A stretch of 6,541 nucleotides of DNA from Thermoflexales bacterium (GTDB taxonomy: Bacteria; Chloroflexota; Anaerolineae; Fen-1058): contig JAUQXD010000567.1 in NCBI GenBank assembly GCA_030834835.1, positions 1 through 6,541 on the forward strand. The letters are read 5' to 3'. Every line of letters starts with the position of its first letter. The first letter of the stretch is position 1. Below, in pieces: positions 1 to 6,094 of this stretch. The notes under the pieces are model-generated. The model had not been told where the DNA came from. It worked only from the letters and a program-made list of their open reading frames with translations, and did no database searches. A program made the position numbers and the translations under genes.

Positions 1-2
1 AC

Positions 3-11
3 TGGTATAAT
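3..11 (+). promoter_or_regulatory. extended -10 promoter element (TGGTATAAT)
   Basis: The bases TGGTATAAT form a perfect TGn extended -10 box with a consensus TATAAT hexamer at 6-11. A transcript would begin near 17-19. The -35 region would lie left of the window, so it cannot be judged. If real, this promoter drives the regulator gene with a leader of only about 23 nt, and it rules out the upstream TTG at 14 as the start codon. Confidence 0.5.
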
Positions 12-30
12 CTTTGAAACAATCGACAGT

Positions 31-34
31 GGAG
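31..34 (+). promoter_or_regulatory. ribosome binding site deciding the start of the regulator gene
   Basis: GGAG lies 6 nt before TTG 41. Neither the in-frame TTG at 14 nor the GTG at 29 has a purine-rich site before it. This supports TTG 41 as the initiation codon, in line with the position of the -10 box at 6-11. Confidence 0.45.
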
Positions 35-40
35 CGTGCG

Positions 41-2989
41 TTGAGGCAAATCTCGGTGGGTCTGCTCGGGCCCTTTGAAGTCAGGATCGACGGCGAGTTG
101 GTGACCAGGTTCGAATACGCCAAGGTGCGAGCACTATTGGCTTATCTGGTCATGGAGTCGCATCGACCCCAGACTCGCGCGACACTGGCGACACTGCTCT
201 GGCCCGATCAGCCCGATCGCGCAGCGCGCAGCAGCTTGAGTCAGGCCCTGACCACGTTGCGCCACGCGCTGGGGGATAAGACAGCCGATCGGCCTGTGCT
301 GCTCACCGGAGCAGATACGGTTCAGATCGATCCCGAAGGTGCGATCGAAGTGGATGTCGCGCAGTTCCTGTCGCTGTTGCGAACTTCAGACGCCCATGCG
401 TCCGATCATCGCAGCTGGCGAACCTGCACGCCCTGCGCCGATCGATTGCGACAAGCACTGGCGCTGTATCGCGGCAACTTTCTGGCCGAATTCTTCCTTC
501 CCGATAGTACGGTCTTTGAGGAATGGACGGCGCTGCACCGCGAACACTTGCGGCAACGCACGTTGAGCGCGATGGAACGACTGGCCGAGTGGGCGCAGTG
601 GCGCGGCCTCTACAGCGAAGCGATCGAATATGTGCGGCGTCAGGTCGCGTTGGAACCGCTGCTGGAGGTAAACCAGCGCACCCTCATGCGCTTGCTGGCC
701 TTGAACGGCGAAGTGACAGCGGTGTTAACACATTACCGGCAGCTGGAACGGCTGCTGGCGCAAGAACTGGGGGCAGCACCCGAAGCTGCCACCACCGCTT
801 TGTTCGATCAGATCCGGCACGGCAACACGACTAACCTGCAACCGCGCCAGCCGCCGTTTGCTGTGCCCGCGCCGCCCACGCATTTCATTGGCCGCTTTCA
901 AGAAACGCAAGCAGTGTGTGCCCGTCTGCAAGACTCGCACGTGCGCGCCCTCACCATCACTGGCACAGGCGGCATTGGCAAGACGCGATTGGCGCTCGAA
1001 GTCGCCCATCACCTGCGTTTCGATTTCGAGGACGGGGTGCACTTTGTCGATCTCGCGCCGCTGACCGACGCAGCGCTGGTCGTCGACGCGATTGCACATG
1101 CGCTGAATGTCCCGGAGCAGCTCGGGCAAGATCGCGCGGAAGCGCTGCGCGTCCATTTGCAAGCGAAACACTTGCTGCTCGTGATCGACAACTTTGAACA
1201 CGTCATGCCGGCCGCGTCGCTCATAGCCGATCTGTTGGCGGCGTGTCCCGCGTTGAAGGTGTTAGTGACCAGCCGCGAACCGCTCAACCTGCGCGCCGAG
1301 CAGCAAGTCGCGCTGGAGTCGCTTAGTGACGCCGAAGCGGTGCAGCTCTTTGTGGAGCGCGCTCAGGCGGTGAGCGTTCAATTTGCAGCTACTGAAGACC
1401 ACGCCGCCACTTATTCCGAAATCTGTCGACGATTAGACGGCCTGCCGCTGTCGATCGAATTGATCGCCGCCCGCGCTCGGACGCTCGATCCGATCGAAAT
1501 GCTGCGCCAACTCGATCGGCCGTTGCAGGCCCTGACGCACGGCCCAAGTGATGCACCTCAACGTCATCAAACGTTGCGCAATGCGCTCTGCTGGAGTTAC
1601 GATTTGCTGCAGCCCGAAGAGCAGCGCGTGTTCAGGCAGCTCAGCGTGTTCGCCGGTGGATGCACAATCGAGGCCGCGCAGGTCGGGACCGGTGAATCGA
1701 CTCCGGTGCTGCCTACATTGGAGGCACTGCATCAAGCCAGCTTATTGCAACCGCAGGTCAGCGCCGGCGAGACACGCTTCGTGATGTTGGAGACCCTCCG
1801 CGAGTTTGCGGCCGAACAATTAGCGGAACAAGGTGAGGCCGAAGCCGTCCGTGAGCGCCATGCGCGCTACTTTGCGCGCTTTGCGGAGTCGGTTGAGACG
1901 GAAGTGTACGGCGCGGCCCGGGCAACCTGGATACAGCGACTGGACGCTGACCACGACAATCTCCGGTCCGCCGTGGCGTGGTGCATTGAGCACGCGCCCG
2001 TGATCGGGTTGCAGATTGCGGCGGCGCTGGATCGCTTCTATTTGCAACGCGGATATATCCGCGAGGGCCAGACTTGGTTGAAGATGTTGCTCGATCGTGC
2101 TCACCTCGCGCCGCCGCCGCTGCGCGCCAAAGCGTTGATGATCAGCGGCATCCTGCTATACCACAGTGCTCAGTATGCAGAAGCGACGGCGGACCTCACA
2201 GACAGCCTGGGCATCCTGGAGACGCTGAACAGTGATCAAGAAAGCATAGCGCGCATCCACAATGTGCTCGGCAACGTCGCTTTGGATCAGGAGCAGATCG
2301 ATCGGGCGATGGAGCACTATCGGCTGGCGATTGAAATTCGCCGCGACCTGGGAAATCTTTTTGGCGTGGCGAGCGTGTTGAACAATCTCGCCCTGTGCAG
2401 TCATGCGCGCGGTGAACTGGACGAAGCCGAGGTGTTGTTTACGGAGAGCCTGAATCTCTATCGAGAAATCGACGACCGGTGGTCGGCCGGTTCATCGCTG
2501 GGCAACCTGGCCTCTCTGGCACTCACTCGCGGTGATGCGCAACGCGCGCGTGACTTGTACGAGGAAAGCCTGGATATTCGCCGGGAGCTGGGCGATCTGC
2601 GCGGCGTGGGACTGGCGCTCAATGGGCTGGGGCAAGTGGCTCTACAGCTGCACGATCCCGTGACGTCCCGGACACACTTCGTTGATGCGTTGAAAGTGCT
2701 GGTCGAAGTGAATGACTACGTCGCCGTGGCCGAAAGTCTGGTGGGACTGGCGGCGGTCGCGCAGACCGTAGATGAACCGGAACAGGCGGCGAAGCTGCTT
2801 GGCGCAACGATGGCCATCAGTGAGGATCACCATACGCCTTTGAGTTCTGACACACGCAATAAGATGACGCCGATGATCGAAGCCGTGTGCGCCGCCTTGG
2901 GCCAGGTCCATTATGAAGCCGCCTGGGCCAAAGGGTGCGGCCTTACGCTGGAACAGGTCATCAATCAAGCGTTGGAGCACGTGAGTTAA
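41..2989 (+). CDS. SARP/AfsR-like transcriptional regulator: winged helix, BTAD, NB-ARC ATPase, TPR repeats
   Basis: This is probably a cytoplasmic, ATP-controlled DNA-binding regulator of the STAND class. Residue numbers count from the longest reading frame at 14; the chosen start TTG 41 is residue 10. Residues about 14-107 form an OmpR/SARP-type winged helix (LLGPFEV 17-23; LLWPDQPDRAARSSLSQAL 61-79). Residues about 112-268 form the BTAD all-helical domain, with a Cys138-x-x-Cys141 pair before LYRGNFLAEF. The NB-ARC ATPase follows: Walker A GTGGIGKT 317-324, Walker B LLLVIDNFEH 387-396, TSREPL 419-424, GLPL 476-479, and the winged-helix segment ALCWSYDLL 524-532. Four or more TPRs spaced 40 residues apart lie at about 708-905. 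The C-terminal LLGATMAISE...TLEQVINQAL segment is the usual end of this family. All motifs look intact, so the protein should bind and hydrolyse ATP. In the family, the TPR part senses a ligand or partner and the N-terminus binds promoters. Target genes and signal cannot be read here. The gene converges on the methyltransferase gene. Confidence 0.93.
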   Translation: MRQISVGLLGPFEVRIDGELVTRFEYAKVRALLAYLVMESHRPQTRATLATLLWPDQPDRAARSSLSQALTTLRHALGDKTADRPVLLTGADTVQIDPEGAIEVDVAQFLSLLRTSDAHASDHRSWRTCTPCADRLRQALALYRGNFLAEFFLPDSTVFEEWTALHREHLRQRTLSAMERLAEWAQWRGLYSEAIEYVRRQVALEPLLEVNQRTLMRLLALNGEVTAVLTHYRQLERLLAQELGAAPEAATTALFDQIRHGNTTNLQPRQPPFAVPAPPTHFIGRFQETQAVCARLQDSHVRALTITGTGGIGKTRLALEVAHHLRFDFEDGVHFVDLAPLTDAALVVDAIAHALNVPEQLGQDRAEALRVHLQAKHLLLVIDNFEHVMPAASLIADLLAACPALKVLVTSREPLNLRAEQQVALESLSDAEAVQLFVERAQAVSVQFAATEDHAATYSEICRRLDGLPLSIELIAARARTLDPIEMLRQLDRPLQALTHGPSDAPQRHQTLRNALCWSYDLLQPEEQRVFRQLSVFAGGCTIEAAQVGTGESTPVLPTLEALHQASLLQPQVSAGETRFVMLETLREFAAEQLAEQGEAEAVRERHARYFARFAESVETEVYGAARATWIQRLDADHDNLRSAVAWCIEHAPVIGLQIAAALDRFYLQRGYIREGQTWLKMLLDRAHLAPPPLRAKALMISGILLYHSAQYAEATADLTDSLGILETLNSDQESIARIHNVLGNVALDQEQIDRAMEHYRLAIEIRRDLGNLFGVASVLNNLALCSHARGELDEAEVLFTESLNLYREIDDRWSAGSSLGNLASLALTRGDAQRARDLYEESLDIRRELGDLRGVGLALNGLGQVALQLHDPVTSRTHFVDALKVLVEVNDYVAVAESLVGLAAVAQTVDEPEQAAKLLGATMAISEDHHTPLSSDTRNKMTPMIEAVCAALGQVHYEAAWAKGCGLTLEQVINQALEHVS

Positions 2990-3116
2990 CCGGATTGCCA
3001 ACGCAAGAACATGACTACCTCAGCGCCGCCACTTATCCCGCCGTTGATAGTCAACCCTGACGCTTGATATGCGCACCTTCGGCGGTTGGACTGCACGCCG
3101 TGTTGGTCGAGACCTT

Positions 3117-3935
3117 CTATTGATTCGGGATACGACCCCACGCCTGAATGAAAACAGACGAAAGGACCAGCGTTTCAGGATCTTCCAGATGGTTCTTCAA
3201 AGCGGCGGTCAAATCGTCGAGTTCGATTTTTCCGATCAGGTTCTTTTCCAGGATGCGACCTCGCGCGTTCTCTACGAATTCGAGCAACAGCGTGCGGCGC
3301 CCATGACCTGGAGGATATATGTGAACCGATGGGTTCACGCGAATATCGACCAGTCCGGCTGCTCTCAACATGCGCGGTAGCTTGAGGCCGATTGTCCTGT
3401 CGATGCCGTTCATCTCCGCGTACGTGTTGAGTACCTGTAGAAGACGTGGCTGGGCAGGAAGAGGCGGGTCGTATCGCTGTGTCGTCGAATCTGGTTCGTG
3501 TAAGGCGATGACGCCACCCGGTCGGACCAGCCGAACCATCTCTTTAACGAGCAATTCCGGTTTGGGCACATTGACCAAAACCAGGCGTGCAGTGGCGAGG
3601 TCGAACGATGCCTCGGAAAGACCGGTTTCGCGAGCATCTCCGCAGAGAACTTCGACGTTCGTCAAGTGGCTGTCAGCGACGAACTTTCGAGCGCGCTCCA
3701 CTTGCTCAGCACTGCGCTCTACACCGATCACCTTGCCGTTGGCGCCGGCACGCTCAGCGAGAAGAGCGAGACAGCCCCGTGGCCCGCAGCCGATTTCGAC
3801 AACTCGCGACCCTTGCCGACATCCGATTTGATCAAACAGCCAGCTTGATTCATGGGCAAGCTCGAGCGCCTGTCGCTCCAGGCGCTCTTGCTCTGCAGGC
3901 CGGTAACCCAGTAAGTACGGATCAGATTCGTTCAT
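3117..3935 (-). CDS. class I SAM-dependent methyltransferase, substrate unknown
   Basis: This 272-residue soluble protein has a methyltransferase type 11/25 (UbiE-like) Rossmann fold. Motif I is VVEIGCGPRG (45-54), which binds S-adenosylmethionine. The acidic end of strand 2 is VIGVERS (69-75, Glu73), which should contact the ribose hydroxyls. GDAR (99-102) would contact adenine, FDLATARLVLVNVP (111-124) is the strand 4 region, and LVRPGGVIALHEPD (136-149) is motif III. The N-terminal DPYLLGY...EQERLERQA helix and the C-terminal part beyond 160 form the variable substrate cap, so the methyl acceptor cannot be named. Length is normal and no motif is damaged. The ATG has a very good ribosome site. 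The gene begins 72 nt downstream of the broken STAND gene on the same strand and could be read from that promoter. It converges with the regulator gene, with 127 nt between stops and no clear terminator there. Confidence 0.88.
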   Translation of the reverse strand: MNESDPYLLGYRPAEQERLERQALELAHESSWLFDQIGCRQGSRVVEIGCGPRGCLALLAERAGANGKVIGVERSAEQVERARKFVADSHLTNVEVLCGDARETGLSEASFDLATARLVLVNVPKPELLVKEMVRLVRPGGVIALHEPDSTTQRYDPPLPAQPRLLQVLNTYAEMNGIDRTIGLKLPRMLRAAGLVDIRVNPSVHIYPPGHGRRTLLLEFVENARGRILEKNLIGKIELDDLTAALKNHLEDPETLVLSSVFIQAWGRIPNQ

Positions 3936-3938
3936 CTT

Positions 3939-3948
3939 ATCACCTTCC
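3939..3948 (-). promoter_or_regulatory. strong extended Shine-Dalgarno of the methyltransferase gene
   Basis: Read on the minus strand, GGAAGGTGAT lies 3 nt before the ATG at 3935. Its GGTGAT part pairs with the distal part of the usual 16S rRNA tail (AUCACC). The same AGGTGAT form precedes the DUF2938 gene, so it may be a habit of this genome. It fixes the start codon. Confidence 0.65.
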
Positions 3949-3973
3949 CCAATAGTGATGCTCTTCTCTACGA

Positions 3974-4067
3974 CCGCCCAACGCCCTCGCTGTCACCCGC
4001 CGCCAGGTCACATTTGCACCGCGTTGCGCGCTCGCACAGTGCAGGTGTACCCGCCACGTAATTGCGA
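3974..4067. repeat. imperfect palindromic, integron-attC-like sequence at the break of the STAND gene
   Basis: This stretch begins with CCGCCCAACG, whose GCCCAAC (3976-3982) fits the RYYYAAC core of attC sites. The inner arms at about 4006-4021 and 4038-4052 are imperfectly complementary; TGCAC 4015-4019 pairs with GTGCA 4039-4043. A GC-rich segment with GCGCGC lies between them. It covers the non-homologous 3' end of the truncated STAND gene and the spacer before the methyltransferase gene. The expected partner core GTTRRRY is not present on the right, so this is at best half of such a site. An unrelated GC-rich hairpin or a MITE remnant fits equally well. Confidence 0.25.
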
Positions 4068-4712
4068 TGGCCCGCCGGAGCCGGTCAGCGTGATCAGATT
4101 ATCATCAGCGTGTCGCAGCCAGTCGCCCACCGCGACGAGTTCGGCGTCGCGACCCAGCAGGCGCGTGGGCGGCGTGGGCAGCGTATTGAGCGGCTGCGGC
4201 GTGCTGGCCGTGGGCGATTTGCTCGGTTGCGCGCCGACCTCGAAACTTTCACTCAACAACATCGCCAGATCATTTTCGATCAGGTCACGCAATTCTTGCG
4301 CGGTGGTGAAGGATTTGTAGGAGACCCGATCGTCGCGGCGAATCCGATCGAGCAATTCGGTGAGGCGCGGTTCCCGATCGGGCGCGGGTGATTTGAGATA
4401 GATGAGTTTGGGTCGATCGCCAACGAGATTGTATTCATCCTCGAGGCCGCTGATCGTCATATCGGGCGCGACCCCGCCATACTTCTTCCAGTACAGGCCG
4501 ATGAAGATATGCGACTGATCAAGGTAGGCGCGATCGAGGTCTTGCGGTGGATGCGGCCGCGCGCCCTGTTCAAACAGCATTGGCGCTAGGCGCAGACGCT
4601 CGATGGCCTTGCGCGCGGCCTGGCGCTCGTCGGCAAGTTCCTGTAACGTCGACGAGACGAACACGCGCAGACGCTGATCGGGCGTGCGGATCAAACGAGT
4701 TGAGTTGGTCAT
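4008..4712 (-). pseudogene. truncated STAND NTPase: DUF4062 domain plus NB-ARC stub cut at the P-loop
   Basis: The frame encodes 234 residues. Residues about 15-110 form a DUF4062 domain (RLRVFVSSTLQELADER 14-30, DQSHIFIGLYWKKYGG 65-80, GLEDEYNL 89-96, PKLIYLK 101-107). In multidomain proteins this is an N-terminal module, proposed to be TIR-like. A Ser/Thr/Pro-rich linker spans about 158-183. NB-ARC then begins normally (RLLGRDAELVAVGDWL 184-199, LITLTGSGG 206-214) and stops inside Walker A. The next residues are Pro-Ser-Gln instead of the expected Ile-Gly-Lys-Thr, and a 20-residue tail unlike NB-ARC leads to a TGA. The catalytic Lys/Thr, Walker B and any sensor repeats are missing, whereas full-length relatives usually have many hundreds of residues. 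It is therefore most likely a relic, though a DUF4062-only product could still be made. The ATG at 4712 is the only usable start after an in-frame stop at 4743-4745, and it has no visible ribosome site. Confidence 0.8.
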
Positions 4713-4744
4713 CGGGCAACATGCGGAGCGGTTGATGGCTGGTC

Positions 4745-4759
4745 AACTGCTGTGCAGTT
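4745..4759. repeat. small perfect dyad at the predicted start point of the DUF4062 gene
   Basis: AACTGC (4745-4750) and GCAGTT (4754-4759) are perfect inverted arms around a 3-nt centre. The dyad directly abuts the -10 hexamer of the candidate minus-strand promoter and covers its predicted start point near 4753. A second, overlapping dyad, GTTGA 4731-4735 with TCAAC 4743-4747, lies in the leader. The position suits an operator or a leader hairpin, but short dyads of this kind also arise by chance. Confidence 0.3.
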
Positions 4760-4789
4760 AGTTTACCACGTGCTATGCGCCCAGATCAA
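4760..4789 (-). promoter_or_regulatory. candidate sigma-70 type promoter of the DUF4062 gene
   Basis: On the minus strand, TTGATC (4789-4784) is followed by an 18-nt spacer and TAAACT (4765-4760), with TGG directly before the hexamer as an extended -10. Each hexamer matches consensus at 4 of 6 positions. Transcription would start near 4753, giving a leader of about 40 nt to the ATG at 4712. Its position just upstream of the gene supports it, but the match is only moderate. Confidence 0.35.
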
Positions 4790-4875
4790 GCCCTCGCGCC
4801 GAAGCCCGTCTCACGCGCGCGGACGATCGGCGCCGTCTTGAGAGGAAGTGAAAGTCCGCAATCAGTAAGGTCAAG

Positions 4876-4998
4876 ATGCCCTGCGCTGGCTCGTTCAATG
4901 TGTGGATTGATCACAAGTTGCCTATGGACCTGGCTGTGTTGAATGCGGCTGAAATCTTAAGCGCTAAAGCATTATCGTGCGATCTTTTAGGGCGTTAG
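4876..4998 (+). CDS. possible small ORF of 40 codons, function unknown
   Basis: An ATG at 4876 is preceded by TAAGG (4866-4870) with a 5-nt gap, a fair ribosome site, and opens 40 codons ending in TAG. The product starts MPCAGSFNVWIDHKLPMDLA and ends in a helix-prone part rich in Ala and Leu (LAVLNAAEILSAKALSCDLL) without a clear membrane segment. It is divergent from the DUF4062 gene, and its stop overlaps the left edge of the proposed MITE-like unit. It matches nothing I recognise. A frame this short can arise by chance. Confidence 0.18.
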   Translation: MPCAGSFNVWIDHKLPMDLAVLNAAEILSAKALSCDLLGR

Positions 4999-5197
4999 CG
5001 GCTGTCCGCACTATGGATCTCTGTCGCTGATTGTCGGATCTGGAAGATAAGTTTCCCCCGCGATCTTGATGAAACGAGGTTGCCTCAGCGAAATATTGAA
5101 GTGGGTGACCCACTTCAACGCGAAAATTGGGGGCGGCGTTAAGATTCAGGGCAAACCGCTACCGACCTGTCATGATCATCAAGAGTGCGGAACAGCC
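4998..5197. mobile_element. possible MITE-like unit with imperfect terminal inverted repeats
   Basis: GGCTGTCCGCACT at 5000-5012 and AGTGCGGAACAGCC at 5184-5197 are inverted copies differing by one inserted A. CGTTA lies just outside on each side (4993-4997 and 5198-5202), as a 5-bp target duplication would. A perfect 23-bp palindrome sits close to the middle (5096-5118). No transposase frame is present, so it would be non-autonomous. Against it, the left repeat starts 2 nt inside the CGTTA boundary, and repeats this short can be coincidental. Confidence 0.25.
5096..5118. repeat. perfect 23-bp palindrome
   Basis: TTGAAGTGGG (5096-5105) and CCCACTTCAA (5109-5118) are exact inverted arms around TGA. 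Counting T5106 with A5108, the dyad is 11 + 1 + 11 bp with no mismatch. As RNA it gives a 10-bp stem with a 3-nt loop. Read on the minus strand it is followed by ATATTTCGC, a poor U-tract, so it could be a weak terminator for the small gene ending at 5292. A dimeric repressor site or the core of a small mobile unit are alternatives. Confidence 0.75.
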
Positions 5198-5291
5198 CGT
5201 TATTTGAGCCGCGCCGAATTCGCCAGCGGTATCAAAGGAGCGGAAAACCTTATCCGAAGTTAGATTGGCCGGCTAGATCGAGCACCCACTG

Positions 5292-5522
5292 TCAAGACTG
5301 CGTGAGTCTGGACAGCGTGACAGCCGCCAGCGCGATGCGCGTTTCGCGGTGCATATGGGTTCCCCCATTTTCGGTGAACAGGTCGCTAATCTTAGGATAG
5401 CTGTCGATCGAATGGGGATCGTGACCCGTCTGAACTGCTTCGTTGAGCGCGGCCAGTTCGGCTGCGGTCAGGCCCTCGGTGGCCGCCGATACAATCGGGA
5501 TGAGCAAAGTGGATGTCTGCAT
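5292..5522 (-). CDS. small protein of 76 residues, function unknown
   Basis: I do not recognise this protein. It has no signal peptide, clear membrane segment, Cys pair or known motif. Residues 8-32 (IPIVSAATEGLTAAELAALNEAVQT) look like a short hydrophobic start and a helix, the middle is His/Asp/Ser rich (GHDPHSIDSYPK 33-44), and the end is a basic, Ala/Leu-rich helix (RETRIALAAVTLSRL 59-73). Support for a real gene is a good ribosome site just before the ATG and its position 30 nt after the DUF2938 gene on the same strand, which suggests translation from one transcript. It may be a partner of the membrane protein or an unrelated passenger. Confidence 0.55.
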   Translation of the reverse strand: MQTSTLLIPIVSAATEGLTAAELAALNEAVQTGHDPHSIDSYPKISDLFTENGGTHMHRETRIALAAVTLSRLTQS

Positions 5523-5526
5523 GCCG

Positions 5527-5531
5527 CCTCC
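5527..5531 (-). promoter_or_regulatory. ribosome binding site of the 76-residue gene
   Basis: On the minus strand GGAGG lies 4 nt before the ATG at 5522. This near-consensus site is the main argument that the short frame is translated, and it fixes the start codon. Confidence 0.6.
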
Positions 5532-5552
5532 AATAATTTGTCGAATACCGCA

Positions 5553-6062
5553 TTACGCCCAGGCCCAGAGCAGCCCGTTGGCCAACACTGCGAAAAGGTA
5601 AAGCCCCACACCAAACGCCGTGTGATTCATCAAACTCCGAAGTCTGGCCTGTGTAGGATTTGACGTCTTTGAAGCAGCAAAGCCCAGCCCAAATGAAGGT
5701 TGCAGGATGAAGAATGGCGCCAGGACCGTGACGACCCCGAAGCCGATGGCAGGCATCAGCGTCGGATGCTGAAGCCAATCGGGACCGGCGACTGCCACGA
5801 AAACGCTGGCGAATGTGATGCCAATCAGGTAGTGGGCGATCCAGCCTACCGCGCATTCAGCGCTCTTCGGTGGCGTAGCCCCAATATTGGAATGCCGAAA
5901 GGTTCCTGCTGGCATGTATCGCAACCAACGTCCGACCAGACAGATGTTGGAGGGAGTAATCTTGAAGGCCTGTTTGAGCAACAGCCCCCAAAGATCAAAC
6001 GTGAGCGTTGCGCCAAGCCCCATGAGGATGGCGCTGATGAGTGAAAGAGCGAGGGTATTCAT
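5553..6062 (-). CDS. DUF2938 family integral membrane protein
   Basis: The 169-residue product matches the DUF2938 pattern over its full length: GLGATLTFDLWGLLLKQAF (15-33), LVGRWLRYMPAGTFRH (42-57), GWIAHYLIGITFA (73-85), LAPFFILQPSFGLGFAAS (114-131), and ARLRSLMNHTAFGVGLYL (139-156). Four membrane segments can be seen at about 4-27, 72-92, 103-122 and 148-167. The loop with RWLRYMPAGTFRH and the His77 and His147 positions are the conserved polar spots. The biochemical role of the family is unknown to me, so none is given. It starts 90 nt after the MDR oxidoreductase gene and is followed after 30 nt by the 76-residue gene, both on the same strand. A shared transcript is likely for the last two and possible for all three. 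Length is normal, with no sign of damage. Confidence 0.85.
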   Translation of the reverse strand: MNTLALSLISAILMGLGATLTFDLWGLLLKQAFKITPSNICLVGRWLRYMPAGTFRHSNIGATPPKSAECAVGWIAHYLIGITFASVFVAVAGPDWLQHPTLMPAIGFGVVTVLAPFFILQPSFGLGFAASKTSNPTQARLRSLMNHTAFGVGLYLFAVLANGLLWAWA

Positions 6063-6064
6063 GA

Positions 6065-6071
6065 ATCACCT
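6065..6071 (-). promoter_or_regulatory. ribosome binding site of the DUF2938 gene
   Basis: On the minus strand AGGTGAT lies 2 nt before the ATG at 6062. It has the same form as the site of the methyltransferase gene and fits pairing with the 16S rRNA tail. It supports the chosen start. Confidence 0.55.
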
Positions 6072-6094
6072 GTCGTTTGCTAAGCCCGTCACCG

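Larger units (their letters stand above)
4713..5291. other. gene-poor intergenic stretch with repeats
   Basis: No convincing protein gene of normal size lies in these 579 bases. A 65-codon plus-strand frame at 5066-5263 has no ribosome site and runs through the 23-bp palindrome, so it is not accepted. The stretch holds a minus-strand promoter candidate near its left end, a possible 40-codon ORF, a perfect 23-bp palindrome, and a possible MITE-like unit. No transposase remnant, tRNA or recognisable RNA gene is visible. Confidence 0.6.

Noticed and set aside
2642..3001. 119-codon minus-strand frame opposite the end of the regulator gene
   Set aside because: It is a shadow of a well-supported gene on the plus strand and shows no family motifs. 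The same applies to the other long antisense frames within 14-2989.
3043..3055. GTTGA-TAG-TCAAC dyad between the convergent genes as a terminator
   Set aside because: The stem is only 5 bp, AT-rich and not followed by a T-run in either direction. No convincing terminator was found in 2990-3116.
4008..4070. Tail GYTCTVRARNA of the broken STAND protein as a fibronectin type III remnant
   Set aside because: The resemblance covers only about ten residues, and the DNA is part of an imperfect palindrome. It is too short to claim a fusion.
4841..4866. Similarity of GAGGAAGTGAAAGTCCGC to RNase P RNA or group II intron starts
   Set aside because: The RNase P signature is interrupted, and no other conserved intron or RNase P parts (such as a domain V hairpin) can be found nearby.
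5066..5263. 65-codon plus-strand frame in the intergenic stretch
   Set aside because: It has no ribosome site and an unrecognisable sequence, and it runs through the 23-bp palindrome and most of the proposed MITE-like unit.
5392..5856. 154-codon minus-strand frame overlapping the DUF2938 and 76-residue genes
   Set aside because: It is an out-of-frame reading of DUF2938 coding DNA with an Arg/His/Ser-rich composition typical of shadow frames.
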